Positions 23,047 through 35,385 of a stretch of 64,000 nt of DNA are shown piece after piece; within the stretch, counting starts at the first letter, position 1, and the number at the start of each line of letters is the position of its first letter. Position numbers and translations under genes: made by a program. The notes beneath the pieces were generated by a model. That model made no database searches and had not been told where the DNA came from. It saw nothing but the letters and a program-made list of their open reading frames with translations. This stretch comes from Macrolepiota albuminosa (taxonomy: Eukaryota; Basidiomycota; Agaricomycetes; Agaricales; Agaricaceae), in assembly GCA_027475525.1 (NCBI GenBank), contig JAMWFC010000115.1, positions 1 to 64,000 on the forward strand, read 5' to 3'.

Positions 23047-23474
23047 TCTCAGGGGACTCCTCATTTCTTTCTTCTTTCACTCCTTATTCCTTCACTCTCC
23101 TTTCATTCATTTTCTTATTTCTTTCATCATTCTTTCATTTTACTGTTTCTATTTTCTCAACACTATCTGTTAGTACTATTTTCAGCCTTTGAGGTGCTCT
23201 GGTTCTTTAGCTATTATTCAGACAAGTGTGGGCCCTTCAGTACTGCTTTCAAACCACTTATATAAGCTGGAGTTTGCCTTTCTGACTTTCAAAGTCTGGA
23301 GTTTTCCTGCCTTGTTTGTACAGTTGTTTATTTAGGCAATTTAGGCAATTTTAAGTTTTTAAAAAGTTTTGTTGTACTGTACAGTTGTTTCCCACACTTC
23401 AGAGGCCCCAGAAGCATCCAACTTGGCATGCCAGCTGTGTGACTAAGCCATAGCCTTCAGAGGTCACCCTTACA
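23047..23474 (+). mobile_element. Solo LTR of the Gypsy-C (chromovirus) family
   Basis: This stretch aligns with the reverse complement of the Gypsy-C LTR (58400-58896): CAGGGGACTCCTCATTTC at the start, then GTGTGGGCCC, CTTATATAAGC, CTGTACAGTTGTTTCCCA, AGAAGCATCCAACTTGGCAT and the end GCCCTTACA/ACCCTTACA. It lacks a segment of about 80 bp present in Gypsy-C. The TG start has become TC. The flanks (TAACT, ATACT) are at best a decayed 5-bp target duplication. Copia-A coding sequence resumes on the far side, so the insertion split that element. Confidence 0.82.
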
Positions 23475-24509
23475 ATACTTGACAAAGACAGTGGCACTCT
23501 CCTGGCTGCTGGCCCCCTCATCTCAGGATGACAATTATACACAACAGAGCTTTAGTTAGCATTTCATGAGCACACTCTAACTGCTGCACCAACCTCCATT
23601 CATCTTGACACCTGGCATTGGTGCATGGGACACACCAATTACCAAGTTGTGGCCATGGCCTGTGCAGGCTTGTTCCCAGGTATGCCATCTGCCTCTCTCC
23701 TAGTGCAACTTAAATATAATATCTATATTCTTAGAAAACAGATGAAAACACCAGTCCACAAGATATGGGAGGAAGGGCATAGAGCAGTTGAAAAGCTACA
23801 AATAGTGTAGATAGAGTTAGCTGGCCCAATGAGTGTACAATCTTGTACTGGGAACATACAATGGACATTGTCAATGACTTTACAAATATGCTATGGGCAA
23901 TTTTCTTTAAATCCAAGTCAGATGCATTTTCAGCACTCCAGGCCTGAGAGAAGAAGCAAGAACTGGAAACAGGCAGAAAAGTAGGAATCTACCAAACAGG
24001 TTACAATCGTGAGCTCAAGAGCCATCAAATAGAAGTGTGAGTTATATCAACCAGAACACAGTGCAAATACACTGCACTATACACATCACAACATATAGTC
24101 CATGTCAAGCAAATGCATAGAACTCTTTAAGGCAAAGCTAGGACCATGTGACTTGCTGCAAAATGCCTGGACTTACTATGAAACAAGTTCTATGTATATG
24201 ACAGCTGCACACTTACATGCCAAGACAGAAACCAAATCACTAAACAGAAAAACACCCTTGATGCTATGATTCCAAGACCAACAAAATCTATGAGTCATAT
24301 TATATATGGTTCTTAGAACATTATAATGAATGGCCCACCTCTGCAACAGTTCCTGCATTGATCCCAGCACCAACATCCACAGATAGTGCATCCACAATTG
24401 CAGCTGAACCAAAGTCAATCACAGACATCATGGAGGTATCAGTGGATACCTCATTCATCACTGACAATTAAAACATACCTATCTCAGCTCCCAATGACTT
24501 ACAGGTCCA
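23475..24509 (+). pseudogene. Copia-A, integrase part (degenerate)
   Basis: The frame with WHWCMGHTNYQVVAMACAGLF and MKTPVHKIWEEGHRAVEKL is the copia GAG-pre-integrase region. Frameshifted integrase remnants follow (ELAGPMSVQSCTGN, then HLHAKTETKSLNRKTPLMLW). The sequence breaks off at the Gypsy-A insertion, whose target duplication GTCCA is at 24505-24509. Confidence 0.75.
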
Positions 24510-25292
24510 TGTCACGACCCCTCCCCTCCAGACCCACCCTGGGACACCCCTGAAACCTCATCTGGGACCCTCCCTCCAACCCCACAGGACACGCCCCGCC
24601 ATCACAACTACCGACACTGCCATTACACGCATCAAGGACCGCCATCACCCGGCACCCCCAGCAACCCCGCATCACGGACCCGGGATCAACCGCCATCAGC
24701 CCTCGATCAATGACCGGATCACGCCAACCGCTTCTGGGCCATCACACATCGCGCATCACGGCTCTCTCCGTGCCAATTGATCGTGCACCCCACACACATG
24801 ATCCTGGTATACAGTCCCCCTCCCGCTACTCAATGCCCCCCAAAACTCATCTCAGACACCCTGGAACCCCAGAAACCTGGACCTGGCCCCATAGTACTTA
24901 TAGTGTAGCTCCCCGATTGTAGTTGCTAGTCTTGATATTACACTTGTTTTCTTGCGTGCCCCTTTGATTGACTGGTACGCCTGCTTGGTACGCTTTGACT
25001 GGCATGCTCAAATTGTTTGCATGCTCTTAAGACTGGTATGCACTTCATATTTTTAAACTTACTAACTGGGTCTTGTCCTAGAACCTCCGGTTCTCGACTC
25101 GACTCAAACTCTCTGATCTCTTTGCCCCCACCCAATTCCTGAACTAAGTTCCCTATCCTGGAAATCCCCTGTTTGCATCTTGAACCCCAGAAGTTTAGTC
25201 CAGAGTTTCAGACACCCGAGTACATGCAGACCAAGTCCGCCTTGTAAAGGCGTTGCTCTCTGGAAAAGCCCCTGACTCAGCAGAACCTGACA
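24510..25292 (+). repeat. Gypsy-A 5' LTR
   Basis: 783 bp, starting TGTCACGACCCC and ending GAACCTGACA. It aligns over its length with 46177-46922 and, in reverse, with the solo LTR 56739-57491. Confidence 0.93.
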
Positions 25293-25325
25293 TAATATCA
25301 AGACTCTCTTCTTACACCGTTCTTG

Positions 25326-27501
25326 ATGGCTATGTATACTCACACCTATTACCCCACGGGCTACCAGACCGACCCTTATGGACGTCCGGTCCCCGACCAC
25401 TACTCTGCACAGACCCCCCGCCCCGTTTACCCACCTCTCCTGTACGAACCCCAACGTCTCCACTGTCACTGGGCCTCCGACCCATCCCTCTATGACCTGG
25501 GGCCCTCAGCCAGCTAGGCCCCTCTGCCCAACCTAGCCATGGCATGACCTGTGGAAGCCTCCTCGTACCGGAGCATCCCTGGGGGTCTACCAGAGACCCC
25601 GCCCATCCTCAGTGGACCTCACCCGATTCCTCCCAGCGAGGGCCCCTTTGTGTCCACCTTCTACTATGGCTACCAATGCCCTGTCCCCCAACCCCGTGGG
25701 CTCCCCAACTACGACTACCCCCCTCAACACTACCTGGCTGCCGCCCCATCTACTCGGACTCCCTCCTTGCCAATGGGACGACGACGCCTCAAGAAGTACA
25801 AACGGCAGCAGAATAAAGTGCTCTGCTTACTCAGTATCTTGCTGGAGAACTTCGTGCAGCGGACAAGGGTGCTACTCACGGAATTTGGATACGACAACTT
25901 TGAGGGCACCCTGGAAGACTGGGCCCATTGCTTGGTCAAATTTGGAGACTGCCTCACGTGAGGAGAACTCCTGGAACAGACCATGGTAAAGTACAGACGC
26001 AATACAATTCTCCACGAGGAGCTGCAGCAACTGCTTGACAAAGTCCATGTGTTCCCCTCCCCTTGACCCCTCAACAACCCGCGGACCTGGGTCACTCGAT
26101 TCACATCCAACGGAAACTTCTGGAACCGGCCCTGGCAGCCCCCATGATCTCAACTCCAGAGCAATGACAACGGGAAGAGCAACAAAACACCTTAGCCATA
26201 CTGCGGTCCCTCAACCCAATGGGAGGACTATTCAATCAGCCCGCTGCCCGCACGGTAGGCTTGTCAACTTGCCATAGGGCTAACTCCATTCCTAGCACCT
26301 TCGAGACCTGGAGACAGCCCCAGAGACCCCTGGAACTGCTCCCGCAAATGGGCAGCGCCAGACCTCTGCCCCCAGTGACCTTTGGGAGACCCTGGGCAGA
26401 CACCCACAGCACAGACGACACGCTGTGCTACATTGACAAGCTCACTTGCGGCAACAACGAACAACGCCCCATGCCCATGACCACTCCAGCACCCCCTTCC
26501 ATGTCCATCCTGGCCCCTCCAGAACCCAACTTCCATCACAACCCCCCGCCCCACTTCAACCTGCAGAAACCCCCACAGCCTCCGATGCAAGCACGACCCT
26601 CTCGGATTGAACGTCCCCTGTGAAACCCGGTACCTGACCCAGCACCCACCCTTCCCAGATCGACCCGATACCACCAAACCCTCCCCAACCACCTCCGCCA
26701 CCCCCAACCAAACTCCGAGGATGACTCCCCAGCCCCCCACCTCCACTGCCCTCTGCATGAAGACCTGGACCTCCCCCTGGCAGAAATGAACCCCCCTGGG
26801 ACAACGGGCCTCCCAGGCGCAGACCCCCAGGTGAGCCACCTGGAGGAGGCCCTCCAGGCAGGTGGGGTCCTGCCCTCGGCGCCTTTCCTCACCAAGGAGG
26901 GGGGGGTAACCACTATTACTACTATTACAACGCCGGCCCCCCTCCCTGCAACGCCATCAGACTAGATGACGCTCACGATGCCCTCGCCCATGAAGGACAT
27001 CTGGACATCTAAAAGCCTGACGCATTCATGGGCTGGGACCCCCAAAAATGGCGTACCTTCCTCACCCAATGTCTTAACATGTTTCAGGCAAAGCCACTCA
27101 TGTTTCAGGTTGACAGCTCCTGGGTGGCCTTTGTCGCCTCGTACCTCCAGGGGATTGCTTTCGATCACTACATGGCCCTCATCCAGTTTGATCTCAACAA
27201 CCCAGCACTCTCCTGCTGGCAAGCCTTTGTTAACAAATTCTCTGGGAAGTTCAGGATCTACAACACCGTGGCCGAGGCTGAGGACAACCTCTTCAACCTC
27301 TGGATGCGCTCTGAGGAATGCTTCACCACCTTCATCATACATTTTGAAAAGGAAGCTTACAAGACAGGCTGGAACTACAGCGCCTTCCGGTACGCCCTCC
27401 ACCACGCACTGTCACAGCACATCAAGAACGTCCTCTGACTTGCCCTAAAACAACCCTCCTACGACAGATACAAGGCCCTCATCATGCAAATTGACCAGCG
27501 C
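25326..27501 (+). pseudogene. Gypsy-A gag, 5' part
   Basis: The reading frame starts at 25326 (MAMYTHTYYPTGY) and is tyrosine/proline-rich, with stops at TAG and TGA codons and frame changes to about 26.9 kb. From about 27010 to 27440 an open stretch carries the retrotransposon Gag core: PDAFMGWDPQKWRTFLTQC, VASYLQGIAFDHYMALIQF, AFVNKFSGKF and YSAFRYALHHAL. The frame runs to MQIDQR at 27500 and is cut there by Gypsy-B. It continues after 39164. Confidence 0.85.
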
Positions 27502-28512
27502 TGATGACGCCCACAGTTTGGTCAGTAACAAATGTGACTATAGTGTTACCGTACCAAAAACTTGCGTTGGGCGCACTAAAAGTAATGTGAGGAGTCCCAG
27601 GCAGGTCCCAGAGAACGCGCCTGTGAAAAAGGGGAAAAGTCGGTAACGGAGTCGGCAAGTGTAAAGCGCTAAGGTAAAGCGCCTAGGAGGAAGCGGTAAG
27701 CAAACACGGCAAGGTCAACAGCAAGAACGCAGTATGCTTAGCGAGGTCTAAGCGTCGATAATGCCTGCCGTAGCTGCAAGGCGCGAATGTGTCGAGTGTT
27801 GGCTAGCGTCTGTAACTGCCGATGAGTTTGACGTTGCCGACCGTAAATGAAATCTTGGGCGTAAGGGAGACTGAAGAAAGGGGAGTAGGAAACTCTAGTC
27901 TGTTATTCTCTGGTGTATGTACAAGTTGGTAAGTACTTTTTATACTACAATGAGTTCGCCGTCGCCAGTGGCTAATGACGCCAGAGTGCGGTAAACTGGA
28001 AAATTTCATAGGGGTAGCTCCAACCGTTTCAGATCCCTACCGTCCATTCAAGAGCCTTAGCAGTGCGGTAAACTGGAAAATTTCATAGGGGTAGCTCCAA
28101 CCGTTTCAGATCCCTACCGTCCATTCAAGAGCCTTAGCGACGCCAGGCGACAGATCGCGAAGCTAAACCATCAATCCATCACCCTTCTGTCTGTCCAAAA
28201 GGCTTAGTGGTGTCAGGCACCAGATCGAGACGCTAAGCGATGTCAGACGCCAAGGTCAAACACCAAGCTGTCCGTCAGTTTTTGATAGATCATCAGGCTT
28301 CTTCCTAAGCGCTGTCATCAGTGACTGATGCCATCTGTCAGTTGTCATTCTTGCTGCCGTCGGCGCTATCACTGATCGGATCTGCTTCTTGCCGTGCGCG
28401 GCCGTCAAATATTGCCAAAATTGGATAATTAGCGCGCGCTAAGGTATCCCGAGTCGGTGCCATGCTGCCGTCGCCTGCCGTTGATGCGCTGATCCTGTAT
28501 GGGGTCCTATCA
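27502..28512 (-). repeat. Gypsy-B 3' LTR
   Basis: 1011 bp including a perfect 77-bp tandem duplication at 27985-28138. It is the downstream LTR for the minus-strand element. It differs from the other LTR at few sites, several being CG to TG or CA changes. Confidence 0.93.
27985..28138. repeat. Perfect 77-bp tandem duplication in the Gypsy-B 3' LTR
   Basis: Positions 27985-28061 and 28062-28138 are identical. The other LTR has only one copy of this segment. Confidence 0.95.
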
Positions 28513-28524
28513 TCTCCCCCCAAC
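28513..28524 (-). other. Gypsy-B polypurine tract
   Basis: Read on the minus strand, GTTGGGGGGAGA ends directly at the first base of the 3' LTR. This is the expected place of the plus-strand DNA priming site. Confidence 0.8.
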
Positions 28525-28624
28525 TGAAAAATTGACTGTCCTCAGTCACCAAATAAGGCTATCGTTACCACTTTTGTGACAAGTGGTCCGTGCGTTCTTG
28601 AGATTTGGTTTATAGTCCTGGCGC

Positions 28625-31083
28625 ATGAGTGTGGACTTCGTTTCTTCTCCCCATCTTTTCCTGGCGCTCAATTTAAATAAAATGTCTTTCCGCATTCCAA
28701 CTCCGCCCCCTGTTCCCTCTCAGGCTGCCCAAGAAGCCGCCTACGCTTACATAGCGAAGGCCAACAATTTTATTCGACATATTGAGGGCGTTGGCGCCGA
28801 GGCGTCCCAAAAATTAGTGGTTGGCATGATGAAGCTTTTGGAGCGCTGGTATGAGGTGCGGGTCCTTGGCGTTGGGTGGGATCACGAGATCGAGGTGCGG
28901 GAGTGGTGCCGGGCCCGCTATGTGGATAATCGTGGCGCGGAGTGGTTAGCGCCGTTTTCTCGTTTTGTAAGTGCTTTTAGCCCTTGCCGTGTCGCTAGCT
29001 GATCGAGTTGCCAGGCGCCTCTTCCCGTCCCAACTATCGAGGACGAATTGGAGGATATTCTGTCTGGGGCGTTGCCGATGACGGTAAGCGCACCTGCGGC
29101 AGAGTGAGTATTTCTAACTACCTCATCATAACTTAGCTCTGGTCTGATTTGTCACCTCATAGTAAGCAGGAGGTGTTGGCGCCCCTAGCGCGCATGCAAG
29201 TAGCTGAGGAGCTGGCGGCACGGCAAGAAGAAGTGTCCCAAGATGCCCGGGAGATTACCAGGGCTTTGGAGGAGCGGGAGCGGGTCAGAGAGTTGGCGGA
29301 GGAGATGGAGGGAGTTGCTGCAGGGAAGGCGCCTGCCGTTGAGAGGCAGGCTGTAGCAGAGGGATCCGGCAAGGTAGGTCATGCCGGCAGCACTTTGAGC
29401 CCAGTGCTGCCGGCTAGCAAGTCGGGCTCACCGAGGAAGCTGGCAGGTGCTTCCAAACGCAAGGTAAGTGCTGATTTTGCTTGCCGTTGCCGATGGTCGC
29501 TAACGACATTTACAGAGTCGCAAGGCAGCTCCTCAATACACGGTGAGTGGTACTTTTTCTTTGGACTGGAATTACTAAGTTTTTGTAGGCGCCAACACAA
29601 CGTTCCTTTGATGACAAGGAACTGCGAGGTTTGCTTTTGCCGCGTCGGGAGGAAGCCGTCCTTGACAAAGGACAGGAGGCTGGGGTCGTAATGGAGGAAA
29701 TGAAGGGGAAAAAGACCATTTCCTTGGCGACTCGGCAGGCCTTTAAGGAGGCGTGTGGAGCGGTAAGTAACTCTTCTGTCTTTTTGAGCTCTCGCTGACT
29801 TATGGCGCTAGTGTGACAAGTGCTGGGCGGATAACGACCCAGAAGGCTGCTGGTTCCCGACTGGGGCCCAGCCATGCTATCGTTGTGGCGCCCTCAAACG
29901 CGCTTGTACTATTGACGGGGCGAAGAGTTGTGAGCGTGGCGGTGCGCCAGACGCTCTGGTCGAGAAAACGTTTTTGCACGCTGTTTTGGTCAGGAGGGCT
30001 AGGGAGTTTGTGGAGGGTCAGAAGCAGAAGGTCGCTGCTGGTGGAATGGCAGCCATTGGACGTGCCTCCTTGGCGTTGCCGACGCGCCAAGGAGATGGGT
30101 CAGAGACAGTCGGCAATCGAGGCGCCGGCGAGCGCCAAGGGACTTCGGTCCCAGAAAAACGACAAGCCCCTTCCCCAAGCAAGGGGAAGAGCAAGGCAAA
30201 GCGCCCTTGTGTGGTGTCATCGCCTTCCCCTTCGCCAGCCCCTCAAGACACCAAGATGGAGGACTTGGAGAAGGCTTTAGCGGCGAGTCGCCTGCCTCCT
30301 CAAGACCCTGAGGCAGGCCCAAGCGGTCTCTTGTCGCCTATCCAGTTGGCGGCGAGGTCCCTTGGCGAGGAGCAGGAGGTAGGAGAGCGGGAAGCAGTTG
30401 GCGACTCGGCGCCGCCAGAGGAGCGAGAAGAGGCCCCTGCCGATGTCGAGATGGGGGATGAGGAGAAGGCAGAGGGAGCGGTAGCAGGAGGAGATGAAGA
30501 CACTGAGGGTGAAGAGGAGACCTTGGCGACGCAACAGGAAGGCGACGAGGTAGTGGCAGGCGAAGGGGAGGGAGTGGCAGGAGTTGCCAGGGAGGAGCCT
30601 GAGTGGCGCTGGCTGCCTCCCTACAGTAGCGTTGCCCCTTGGGAGGTTTCAGACCCCGAGGACGTTGCCGGCCTGGAGCCTAGGCGCCCCGTGATCGCCA
30701 GAGTCAATCCCTTGTAGACTCCCCAGCCACAGCCAATGGTCACTGGCGACGCTTTTAACTGGCTGGGACAAGACCTTGTGTACCCGGTGGTGGCACTTAA
30801 CCCGCGGGAGATGCTGGAGAGGTTCTCGAGGAGGGCGGCAATGATGAAGGCAGCAATGGGTCGGGAGCGGGAACGTGTCCGGGGTCAGCTAATGGCGCTA
30901 AGGTTGCGCTACTCCAACCTGGGTCATAGCTTTTGCATTCTCTGCGACTACCAGGATGATTGCCAAGCCGCCATGGATTGGCAGACCGCCAACAACATCT
31001 TGCCGGGCGATCTCCTACCTCTGCGTGACTCTTCTTTGCCGGTCTCCGACGACTCGTTGCCGATGGAGGATGAAAGCGAGTGA
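28625..31083 (+). pseudogene. Antisense cysteine-cluster gene carried by Gypsy-B, one stop codon
   Basis: Six exons all join in phase 0: 28625..28966, 29015..29083, 29137..29463, 29516..29542, 29589..29762, 29812..30717. All introns are GT-AG, 46-53 nt. The 614-aa product has a Pro-rich start (an alternative Met is at 28682), a coiled-coil-like middle (AARQEEVSQDAREITRALEE), a cysteine cluster CDKCWADNDPEGC...CYRCGALKRAC, a Lys/Ser/Pro stretch (KGKSKAKRPC, nuclear-signal-like), a long acidic region and WRWLPPYSSVAPWEV. A TAG at 30715 is followed in the same frame by about 121 more codons ending in an RERERVRGQLMALRLRYS helix and CILCDYQDDC. The TAG is probably a mutated CAG. Read-through or loss of the tail are both possible. 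It is not a retroviral gene; function unknown. Confidence 0.78.
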
Positions 31084-31509
31084 ACGGACCTTAGCGTAGA
31101 TAGGCCATTTTTGTACATTGTTTTTATTGGCGCCTCGATTTTATATATTTTTGTTGTTTCCCTACCGAGTGGAGGAATTGAGTCCAATAATCTGAGTTAG
31201 CGTAGCGGCAGAGAGCAAGGAAAGTATAGCAAAGAGAAAGCAAGCGGCAAGTATTCTGAGGTAGGTTTTAGCAGGAGGAGTAAGATGAGGGACTTAGACA
31301 AATTTTAAGGAAAAAGGGAAACGCTCAGTAAATCATCATAGCGAAAAACCCTTGGCAAGAGTTGCGCAATGCGCTAAGCGTTGACGACCCGCTAGCGCTG
31401 CGACTTGACTATGTAAAGAAATGTCTGTTGAATATAGTATAGTAAGTATCGGCAAGAAAGATAAGTAAGATAAGTAATAGAAAAAGGGAGCTCATCAATA
31501 TATTCTTTT
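31084..31509. other. Gypsy-B spacer between antisense gene and integrase 3' end
   Basis: A convergent gap with no open frame of interest. It must hold the ends of two opposing transcripts. Confidence 0.5.
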
Positions 31510-32244
31510 CTAATCAATTTCTTCTTCTTCAACTAGAGTCGGCAAGTCATCATCGTCCAATAATTCGGTTTCTTCAAGTTCTCTCAGCTTGGCGGTGTCA
31601 ATATCTAGCGCTTCAAGCGGCAAGTCGATTTGTTCTCTAGCGAGGTATGGCACTAGGTGAAAGGCGGCAACAGGTCGATGCAGTACTGAACCATCTAGTT
31701 CACAGAGCACGTAAGCGCCTCCACGGTTATGAGAGATAACTACCAAAGGTCCAAGATAGCGCGGGCGCATTTTCTTATTGTATGAGGTTTCAATTTTGGA
31801 GTTGCGCATAAGCACTAGCGCTCCTCTCGGGAAGTTGTAATCTTTGATAGTAGCGCTATGCTCGGTTTCGAATCGTAGGGCTGCTTGGCAACGGGCGCTA
31901 AAGACTACCTCGTGGAGTCGCTCTAAATCTCCCTTCCTTCGCTGGAGATCAATGGCTCGTCTGGCGATCAGGTCGGTAGTCGCTAAGATGCTGTTGGGTG
32001 CTGGCTGAAGGTAGGTCGCTTCTATAATGTTGGCAGGGAGTAACGGATGGGTGCCAGTAGCCGCGTAATAGGGAGAACAACCCATGCGCTTACAAATGGT
32101 AACTCTTTCCGACCAAAATACTGAATATGTCGCTTCACTCCAACGAGACTCGTCGCCATCGACCGCCTTGAAGAGCGCTTGCCGAACGTCAAAGTGTGGT
32201 CTCTCTACCAGGCCATTGGCGTGCTTGTTGTAGCCAGATACTCG

Positions 32245-32398
32245 AATGTGATGAATGTTGTATTTCTTGGCGAGATATGTTAGCGCTTTGATGATTGGCG
32301 CACCGTTATCTGTGACGATTTAATGTGATGAATGTTGTATTTCTTGGCGAGATATGTTAGCGCTTTGATGATTGGCGCACCGTTATCTGTGACGATTT
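32245..32398. repeat. Perfect 77-bp tandem duplication in the Gypsy-B integrase
   Basis: Positions 32245-32321 and 32322-32398 are identical. The unit is not a multiple of three and breaks the integrase frame between the TDNGAP motif and its continuation. With one copy ignored the domain reads through. Confidence 0.95.
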
Positions 32399-34932
32399 CT
32401 CTTAGCGCTCCCCAACGGCAAATGACGTCCTCAAATATCCACTTGGCGACCGCCTCTGTATTTTCTCTCTGCAGCATTCAAAATTCAGGCCAGTGGATTA
32501 GCGAGCAACAACCTTGAATGATGTACTTGTAGCGACCAGATTTGGGCATGTGCATGGTATCGACGTAGATTTTGCTGAAGAGGGGAGCTGGCATTGCAAC
32601 GGTTGGCGGTATGAGCACTTGGCGCGTTTGTTGAATTTGACAGAGGTGGCAAGTCCTGATGTACCAGGTGATGTCGGCACTAGCGTGTGGCCACCAGAAT
32701 CGTTCTAAAAGAGACGCTCGAGTAGCGTACAGACCCCTATGTCCTAGCTTGTCATGCATGGCGCACAGGACACGTAAGCGACCTTCTGGCTTGATGATCA
32801 GCTTGTGAGCGCCATCTCGATTTCGTCGCCAAAGTCAGTTGTCGGTAAAGAAGAAGTGGGTGGCATATCGGATAAAGGTCGCGTATTGCTCATCGGTAAG
32901 GCCTGCGGGTCGCTTGAGGTCTTGTAGCCATTGTTCAACGATTAACAAGCGACTGTCTTCTGCCTTTGCTTTGGCGGATCGGGGAACGGCATCGTAGGTC
33001 AAGTTTCTGCTGTCTTCTCTTAGCGGATGGGGTTCCTGTACAACTTTTACTGGAGGCAAGTCTTGTCCAAGGATGCTTGCCGTGTAGAATGTGAGGGGTG
33101 CGCTAAAGATCTCGGGGCGGTAAGGGACAATGGGATGTAGAAGGATACTGGCAGGCTGTTGCCGTCGTAGTAGGGGAACTGGCTGTTGTATGAGGTGCAT
33201 AAAACCATATAATCTGTCGATCCAGTCCTCGAAATCGCTATCTGCCTGGGGATCCACTGCCGGGTCGCCAGGCTGCCGTGGTCGCCTAGAAAGTCCATCT
33301 GGTCCATGGAAAGAGCTTTTGACATGTATCAATTCAAAGTGAAACATAAGAATAGCGACCACCCAACGGTTCATGCTAGCGGATGGCTGGATGTTGGGAT
33401 TCTGCAGCATGCCCTTGATGTACCTAGCGTCGACTTCAACAATAAGGTTCCGTACGCCAATCAAATACATCTTTAGCGACCGGAAGGCTTTGAAGAGCCC
33501 ATAGAGTTCTAGCTTAGGCTGGCTGTAGCGAGACTCTCTGTCGTTTAGCGTGATGGATCCAAAGCGGTTGTAGCGTCGCTGTTTCCGATTGTCGCTAAGG
33601 CACTGGCACAAGAAGTAGCCAACGGCAATGTACGAGGTATCCACTGCCAAGATAACTGGGTCGGCAGAGCTATAGTCGATTGGAACTAGGGGTTTGGCGT
33701 CTTGTAGGGCTTTTACTAAATCTCGTTGGGCAGTGACCTGGTCTGGCCCAAATTCAAAGGGCTTGTTAGCGCGGGTGAGTCGGTTAAGGGGATGTGCGCG
33801 ATGGGCAAAATTCTTGACAAATATTCTGAGAACGCCAACGGTACCAAGAAAGGCACGAACTTCAGATAAGTCGCAGCAAGGACCCCATCGCTCCAAGAGT
33901 GCTAAGCGAGACTCGTCGGGAACGTGTCCGTCGGGAGTGCAGATGTGACCGAGTATTTTGAACCTTGGTGCGCACAGGAGGAGTTTGTGACTGCTAAAGG
34001 TACCACCGCTATACTTCATACGTTGGAGAACTCGATTGAGCAGCAAGAAAAACTCCCATAGCGCTAAGCGAATGTTGGAGTTTTCCGGATGGATCGCCGG
34101 TAAGCCGTTCACGAGTTGCCAGTCTTTGGGGCCTTTGACGCCAACGTCATCAATGAAGCTAAGGACATTATGCGGTATCTCGGGTTGGAGGATGAAAGTG
34201 ATGTCGTCATGGAATATGGGGACTGAGTTTGTCCAGCCCATCAGTAAGGTGACTAGGCGCAAGGCGCCAAACGGGGTTTGAAAAGTGGTGAGATACCGGG
34301 AAGAAGGGTGTATTAGGCGTTTGTCGTAGCCAATGTAGAGGTCAAGGGTGGCGCCACAAATACGCCTGGCAAAGGACTCGGCAACGTGGTCAGGGAAAGG
34401 CGGTACGCCAGAGTGTCGTATGGTAACTCTATTCAGTGGCTCAAGACTGTGAACTATGCGTAGATTGCCGTTCTTTTTGAGGACGCAAAACCATCGGGAG
34501 TGGTAAGAGCTATTGGAGGGTTCGTAGACGCCAGCCTTAATCTTGGTCCTAATGATTTGGCAGACCTCGGCTTCGATTCCAGGCGGTAATGGTCGGTTGT
34601 GCTCAGTCCACGGCACGTGAGGAATGGTCGGGATAACAACAGGCGGGAAGAAATCTGTACGTAGGCTGCCGCGCTCCGAGTCCTCCCAAGCGAAGGCTTT
34701 ATCCTGTTTAGTGACGAGATCGGTAAGGACATTCAACTCATCTTTGGTCAAAAATCCTGTATCGTGCTCCTTGGCGAACTGCTGCTGGCGCTCTGCGGTA
34801 AAACGTCCTGTGGGCTGAAAGGGTGGTGGTTTTGGTGATAAAGCTGGTATGTCGGCAAGAGGATTGCCAATGATCTGGCGCTCGATTCTAAACGTCTCAG
34901 GAGAGTGCGTAGCAACGGGTTTTGTTTTAAGT

Positions 34933-35086
34933 GCAACTGGCTTATATTTCTTTTTGACTTGAACCCCTTTCCTTTTGGGAGCGTTAGCTTGGTTATACAC
35001 GGATGTGGAGCAACTGGCTTATATTTCTTTTTGACTTGAACCCCTTTCCTTTTGGGAGCGTTAGCTTGGTTATACACGGATGTGGA
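34933..35086. repeat. Perfect 77-bp tandem duplication in Gypsy-B pol
   Basis: Positions 34933-35009 and 35010-35086 are identical. The duplication separates the protease-RT linker frame from the RT frame; the two are continuous if one copy is disregarded. Confidence 0.95.
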
Positions 35087-35385
35087 AAGGGGAACTGTAG
35101 CCTGAGGAGCGGCAAGTCCAAGGACGGCAGGAGACTGGGCTCCAGGAAGGGTAGTGAGATATGTATTGGTAGACGCAATATTTTGAAACGACTCGGAAGC
35201 GGTAAGGTACAAGTAAGCTAGCGCAGAGTCGGTAATGTTTTGATTTTTCTGGGAAAGCTCAGCGTTGGTAGCGGATAGAGTAGTTAAAACTTCTTCGTCA
35301 AGAAAAGCGGTAGACACAACATTTACAAGACCAATAGAATGGTCATATTCCAGCGTTAGCGCCACATCTCCATGATCGTCGCCAA

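Noticed and set aside
29813..30280. 155-codon plus-strand frame in Gypsy-B as a separate gene
   Set aside because: It lies in another frame of exon 6 of the antisense gene and lacks the cysteine cluster and exon continuity.
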